This document shows, in pieces, positions 10,212 to 14,783 of a stretch of 14,783 nt of DNA. The stretch comes from Spongospora subterranea (lineage: Eukaryota; Endomyxa; Phytomyxea; Plasmodiophorida; Plasmodiophoridae). The notes under the pieces were generated by a model. It made no database searches. It saw only the letters and a program-made list of their open reading frames with translations, and had not been told where the DNA came from. The stretch spans positions 1 to 14,783 of the forward strand of contig OUQQ01000528.1 of assembly GCA_900404475.1 (NCBI GenBank), read 5' to 3'. Position 1 is the first letter of the stretch. Every line of letters starts with the position of its first letter. Position numbers and translations under genes: made by a program.

Positions 10212-11579
10212 TTATGGGTTTCGGTGCTCAATCTGTGCTGAGAACTCCTCTTCTGTGAAAGCTAAAAGTCGTGCTGCCTCGACGTGCATCTATAAAAAAT
10301 TTCATGTTTATGTATGAAGGAAATAGTTGAAAAAAATGTACCTTCTGTCTTTTGAGAATATCAATCAGCCTAAATTGCTTTTTTATAATGGCTAATAATT
10401 CAGATTTGGCTCGTTTCATTTTTTTGTTTTCCGTTTCGAGAGCTGTTCTCGCCTCTCGCCATTGTGCATCTTGCGACTGGCCAGCGGCTTGTTTATCATC
10501 TACTATAGATTTGAGTCGTGCAGTTTCTGCCAAAGCTCGATTTAACCTGTTATCACAATAAAGTTAGTCGCTATTTACCCAGATGAAACTGCTCCAGAAC
10601 TTGATTTCTTTGGCTTTGTTCGATTTTTCCATATCCTTCACAACTTTTTTAGCGATTTGGAGCTCCTGCTTGGCATCATTCAGTTCTCTAACTAGATCAC
10701 GTGCTCCAGTCTCTGTTTTTGACAGGGCTGCTTCTGATTTCTCAACTTTAGACTCAGCAGTTTTGAACAATCTGTTGAGAGTCTTTTTTTGGTTTTGCAA
10801 CGCCTTTAGCTCAGAGCGAGCATTTGCAGCATCTTCCATGTGCTTTGCGCATTCTTCTTTAAGAGTTTGCACTTGTTTCTGGGTGGATTCGAGTTTTGCT
10901 AAATTTCACCGTTAGATGTTGCTCTGGAGTCTCCACAGTTTTACCAATAAACAGTCTTTCTCGTCCATCGACGCTCATTCCTTTCAAGCCTAATACTTGA
11001 CGTTCTAGCTCCAGCCGCTCAATTTCATCATTCAACTCATCAACGCGATGATCTTCAGCAGTACTGTTGATGTCTTCAATGCTATAGCAATCGTCACGTT
11101 CTCCAACCTCCGAAGCAGCTTGTTCTGTAACCTAACAAAACTTAGGATTTTAGTACAATAAGACCGTCGTTCCACCTCGATGTCTACGCCAGGGTCCACA
11201 CCAATCAGTTCGGTTCGTTGTGCTAGTTCTTTTCGTCTTTGTTCCAAACGTTCATTCATTTCTCTGGGAAACCCAGTTTACAGAGATTACTTCGCAAAAG
11301 ATGATACCTATACCTCATGGCTTCTTCCTGTTGAAGAAACCTTTTGTCGACCACTCCTTGCCGTTTCCCGGTGGGTGCGGCTGCCTGCATCGTTCCCATC
11401 TGCATGTAGTCGGACTTGCTATCTTGGCTTTCCAACAAACTATCTAGGAATTTGATTTACCGTCCATGCTGTGTAGCTACAGAGCACGCTGTGACCGCCA
11501 GCATTACTTGCCGCTGTGGCGGTGTGGCCTCGTTAGTCAAATCTGTGAAATCGCTCACTGATGAACCCGATATCGCCAT
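10212..11579 (-). CDS. TEX9: TEX9-like coiled-coil protein
   Basis: There are seven exons: 11579-11461, 11418-11314, 11263-11176, 11131-10945, 10898-10601, 10546-10342 and 10289-10212. Introns are 42, 50, 44, 46, 54 and 52 nt, several with CTAAC/CTAAA branch-like sites. The spliced frame gives 359 residues; vertebrate TEX9 is about 390. The identity rests on the C-terminus: EIKLNRALAETARLK, ETENKKMKRAKSELL, and then LIDILKRQKMHVEAARLLAF followed by TEEEF. These match the TEX9 ending as I know it, and the last exon starts exactly at MHVEAA. An N-proximal EEAMREMNERLEQRR segment corresponds to the family's first conserved helix. Most of the chain is heptad-rich coiled coil. TEX9 is linked to sperm, centriolar satellites and cilia; its molecular role is not settled. 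The first intron (11460-11419) is the least certain join. Confidence 0.88.
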
Positions 11580-13237
11580 GTCGGTCGAAGATGTAATCAA
11601 CACAAGTTAGAAGAACTGGGTATTGAGATGTCAAATATCCGAGTGCAACTACGGGTTGAAATAAAAACCTGAGAGTTGATCGGATTATGACCTACTCAGA
11701 GACGGTTGTTAAACCAATTTATCATGAGAGAATATCGCTCCGATGAATTGCATTCAGTCTGGGAGCATTGGTGCTTCTGAACATCATGCCGCCGTCGCAG
11801 GAGTTTGCAATTCTCCCCACTGAGACCCAAGATTTACACTTTCCAGGACTAGAATAGTGATCTTCCGGGGCAAGTTCTTCCTGGTTGGCGATCCGGAACA
11901 TTGGCTTGCAACAGCGATAAAAACAAGCGGCGTGATGTGATCGTCATCTTCGTTGCGCTGAGGAGCCATACTGAATAACGAGGATGTGCCGACAATATTC
12001 ACATGATCATTAGTGGCTACAACAAATATATTTTGAAAAAATATGTTGTCAGGGTACGGGCACGCTGGGTGCTTGAAAGGCATATGCTGGCCTAGACGCT
12101 CGCAATGAAAACCCACATTCTCCGATCAAGTTTCCGCAAGTCGAAAGAAGCTATCTAGCAAAATTCAAATCGGCGAAGACCGCCATTGTGTCATTTGTGA
12201 ACCCAACCAGGCCATTGATATAAAAGAACCTTACGAGCCGTCCAAAATAGCCGTTACCTTAGTAGAAATTCGAATCGCGACACAAACATTTCCTTCCAAA
12301 GATGACGTGTTTGTCAACATGCCCTTTCTATCTACATCTCCAATACAGCCTGAATATCGGGCACATACAGAATGTCTCTTCGTTCCAGGCCGTTTGATCG
12401 TTGTTTGAAAAAATAGCAGTGCAGTAGGCACTGAAAAGTCCCCAATTTTTGCACGAGATATCACTGTTACCATCCGTTTGAAAAACATCCTTTTCTCTAA
12501 GCTGACTGGCTCCAAACGGGAGCCTGCGGGTTTTGGAAATTGTTTTCGAAAACTGGATTAACTGCTGCAAAATTAGTGCATCCCCATTAGCGAAACATCC
12601 GCTTACTTCAAGGTAGGCAAACAGTTGCCACAAAACGATTACGACAACACCTGACCTTTTCCTTCATGATCGTCAGAATGGGAGACATTTCTAAATCACA
12701 ACGCTATGCACATTCTGTGCTTTCATACTTCGCTGAGCAAAACATTGTCGCTGTGAATCAAAACCTGAGAGTCGGAACCCAGAATTTTATACGCTCAAAA
12801 TTCGTCAATCTGACGCGAATCAATTTACAGCGCATCAGGTATATCATGACAGTTTCTTGAATGTCAAGTCAAAAGCTAGGACTTTGGTTGTTCTTTCATG
12901 TCAACTCATTATGTTTTGAAAGTCACAGAAATTGTTTAAAACCCATTCCTGTCAACAGAAATTTGTCCAAATCGCACAGTTTTGAAGTTCTCCAAATCGT
13001 CAACGATGTTCCACAACTGTCAACGCATCGCTCCTTCCTCCCGGTAATCTGACGACATTCCTTCCAGTTTTCGGTGGAATTCTCAATAAAAACAAAGTGT
13101 GCCACTCTAATTACTATCCGGTCATCATTTGCTCCACGATGTTGGCTTCAATATGCAGCCAACTCGGAAAAACACAGCAGCGATGGTGGCAAACCCAGAA
13201 CTCGCGTCGAAACTTACAAGCAATCGGTTTGTGATCT
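11580..13237 (+). other. Unresolved region with probable plus-strand exons
   Basis: No complete gene could be built, but coding signs exist. The plus frame 12109-12561 is open for 150 codons apart from one TGA at 12406-12408. Its residues (HCVICEPNQAIDIKEPYE, SKIAVTLVEIRIATQTF, ARDITVTIRLKNILFSKL) look like alternating beta strands. Nearer 11820-11935 the plus frame reads RTRIVIFRGKFFLVGDPEHW, again protein-like. The minus strand also has long frames (12116-11784; 12633-12328), so strand assignment is a judgement. From about 12560 to 13230 stops occur in every frame and I see no exon I can defend. It could be an unrecognised spliced gene upstream of the RBR ligase, or a decayed one. Confidence 0.35.
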
Positions 13238-14211
13238 ATGGGAAAATCTTTGCCATATGTCAACAGTAGGTCGACCGAAATCAAAAATTCACCACGAGTT
13301 TGTCAAAATACCGAAATTGGGGTCACCGAAATCCTAGACCAATATGTTGGAGATGCGGTCGAGTTCGAGAAAGTGCTCCAAAAAGGTTCTGTTCAGGTAG
13401 GTCGATAGAGTCACCAGGCATTTGGCTAACACAATAAAAAAAGGATTTGAAACAAGTATTTCAATTATCAGAAATATTTGAAATGTGCAACGATATTTCC
13501 CAGACTCCAAAACCATTCGTTCTCGTGCTTTACTGACAACTTATCCAATGACGAGTCTCATCCTCCATGTTCCTTGGCGAACGGCGCTAACGGGCCGCAC
13601 TCTCTAAGACAAATCTGCCGATATTGTGTCCGGATCCATCATGTGACAAGGAATTGCCTCATCATTGTATTGTCAAGATTATTGTCAAGATTCGAGAATC
13701 GACGTTAAACATGTCCAGTTGTTGGAACATATTAATCTCGAAGTCGGAGCGGATTCTCATTTTCATGTCCTACTCCCTATTGTGGTAATATTCTTTGGGA
13801 TGACGCCGCCACAACGAAAGCTCATTCCAAGTAAGTTGCTCACAGCGTACTCAAAATAAGAAAAGGTTCATCGCTGATCAATCCGGCAAAGACTGACGAA
13901 GGTTTTATTGCAGCAAATGTCGCTATTCCTATTGTGTGATATGCCGACAGGTATGGAGTCTTGGGCAACACTCTCATCAGAATATATCATGGAGTATAAT
14001 ATAGTCATCTGAAACTCTATCAAAAAACAGGAGGCTGAAACAACGTCCTTTTGGAGAAGAACTGGAAACGGTGGCCAAATGCCAAGAATGGATCGATAAG
14101 GATGACGGATGTCAGCATATGTCCTGCCGATGCAAACACGAATTCTGCTGGCATTGTCTTGGAGACTGGAATGATTACCTTTACCACATACCCTGTCTTT
14201 GGAAAATGTAA
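13238..14211 (+). CDS. RBR-type (RING-IBR-RING2) E3 ubiquitin ligase, possibly degenerate
   Basis: Proposed exons are 13238-13396, 13472-13554, 13609-13703, 13750-13830, 13902-13950 and 14005-14211. RBR ligases pass ubiquitin through a RING2 cysteine before transfer to the substrate. Visible parts are a weak RING1 ([19 protein letters not shown]), its final zinc pair [12 protein letters not shown], a clear IBR ([12 protein letters not shown] joined to [16 protein letters not shown]), and RING2 with [20 protein letters not shown] followed by HCLGDW. The catalytic Cys of DDGC is present. The first Cys of the RING2 CxxC is replaced by Val (VAKC). The join from exon 2 to exon 3 is off by one base, so RING1 does not read through as sequenced. 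The last two introns (71 and 54 nt) are solid; the first three are tentative. The stop at 14211 could be replaced by an almost identical ending if the 51-nt intron at 14208 is used. It may be a divergent gene, a young pseudogene, or carry a sequence error. Confidence 0.6.
13669..13692 (+). repeat. 12-bp tandem duplication
   Basis: ATTGTCAAGATT is repeated twice in direct succession. It lies in frame inside the proposed RBR exon and duplicates four residues (IVKI IVKI) just after the last RING1 zinc ligand pair. Confidence 0.8.
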
Positions 14212-14243
14212 ATAACGCCCGACCCAATACATTATGTTTATTA

Positions 14244-14249
14244 TTTATT
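14244..14249 (-). terminator. Poly(A) signal AATAAA for the carrier gene
   Basis: Two overlapping minus-strand AATAAA hexamers (14249-14244 and 14242-14237) lie about 60 nt beyond the stop codon of the mitochondrial carrier. They sit inside the 3' end of the convergent RBR gene region. Confidence 0.5.
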
Positions 14250-14306
14250 TATCTACAGCTAAGGCGTGTAGAACGTCGTTGGGTAGAGCGCTTTTGACAC
14301 TCAGTT

Positions 14307-14783
14307 TCAGTAGAATTGTTGTGCAATATCCCGATAGGTTTCAAATGACATGAACTGATATGAGGAAACCGGTTAATTACTGAACGAGATGGGAAAAAGG
14401 CCCTCACTTACCATTACCATGGCCCAAGGCCCAATCCTCATCCACGTAGGAATGAATCCTTTATAAAGGCCCTGAACTCCTTCTTTTGCGACGGTTTTGC
14501 TTATGCAATCCCAGGTTCCTTTGTACAATAAACCCTAACATCAATTGCGGCTTCAATTTTGGCAGAGGTGTCGAATTGTTTCCCTGACCCTTCCTTGATT
14601 ATCTACTGGCTGTTGCATCAACCTTGTTTTGAGAGTATCTGCAGGAGTAGATGCACAAGCCGCTGTAAATCCGGCCATCACAGAGGAAACCTATGTCATA
14701 AGGTAAATAACAACCGATAAACGGGTTTTAAAGCATTACAGCATGGAGGGGAAGGCCTTCATCAAAACGCCCAGACCGTTTCA
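14307..14783 (-). CDS. SLC25A27: UCP4-like mitochondrial carrier, 3' part
   Basis: Four exon pieces are visible on the minus strand: the window edge (14783)-14740, 14690-14589, 14534-14412 and 14354-14307. The three introns (49, 54 and 57 nt) are all in phase 0. The 5' two thirds of the gene lie beyond the right edge. SLC25 carriers move anions or nucleotides across the inner mitochondrial membrane through six helices in three repeats. The third repeat is seen here: HAVSSVMAGFTAACAS, the signature TPADTLKTRL (Px[DE]xx[KR]x[KR]), the loop QQPVDNQGRGLLYKGTWDC, then EGVQGLYKGFIPTWMRIGPW and a final ETYRDI helix end. The QQP-D-QGRGLLYK loop favours the UCP4 (SLC25A27) branch over UCP5/UCP6, but the subfamily needs the full protein. 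The gene converges on the RBR ligase with under 100 nt between stop codons. Confidence 0.92.

Noticed and set aside
10547..10600. A 32-nt intron starting at GTAAATAG in TEX9
   Set aside because: It puts the next exon out of frame. Using GTTCTGG at 10600 gives a 54-nt intron, restores the frame and joins EIK to LNRALAE as in TEX9.
10899..10944. Apparent frameshift between two TEX9 segments
   Set aside because: A 46-nt GT..AG intron with a CTAAC branch-like site explains it fully.
11784..12116. Minus-strand 110-codon open frame as a gene
   Set aside because: No motif. The opposite strand over the same bases gives equally protein-like readings, so neither is called; it is described only within the unresolved region.
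12406..12408. TGA read as selenocysteine
   Set aside because: No selenoprotein family is recognised and no SECIS-like element was identified; an intron or a plain stop is simpler.

Overview
The window is eukaryotic nuclear DNA. Several well-conserved eukaryotic proteins (calpain, dynein light chain LC8, TEX9, a UCP4-type mitochondrial carrier, an RBR ubiquitin ligase) are split by very short introns. The introns I could place by restoring a conserved reading frame are mostly 42-65 nt, with one or two of 71-75 nt, and all are GT..AG. Near-animal LC8 and UCP4-like sequences, TEX9 (a gene of flagellated or ciliated lineages) and a non-LTR retrotransposon point to an opisthokont with compact introns. 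It is most likely an invertebrate animal or a flagellated relative; the species cannot be named from the sequence.

Layout. Positions 1-630 (minus) hold a piece of a non-LTR retrotransposon reverse transcriptase that runs off the left edge. Positions 634-4070 show no gene I can defend; they contain two small hairpins, a foldback repeat and a GC-rich patch. An atypical calpain (4109-6322, plus, 4 exons) follows. From about 6508 to 7841 (plus) lies an incompletely resolved membrane-protein gene or genes. Then come three minus-strand genes: LC8 (8089-8361), an unrecognised 362-residue membrane protein (8775-10034, 4 exons) and a TEX9 orthologue (10212-11579, 7 exons). Positions 11.6-13.2 kb hold probable but unresolved plus-strand coding sequence. 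An RBR-type E3 ligase (13238-14211, plus) ends tail to tail with the last exons of a UCP4-like carrier (14307-14783, minus), which is cut by the right edge.

As in most eukaryotes, the genes look independently transcribed. LC8 (dynein and ciliary motors) and TEX9 (sperm and cilium-associated coiled coil) share a plausible ciliary theme, but nothing in the sequence links them in regulation. Exon joins for calpain, TEX9, the 362-residue protein and the carrier keep the frame across every junction and are the most reliable part of this annotation. The RBR gene has a one-base frame conflict and a missing zinc ligand, so it may be degenerate.
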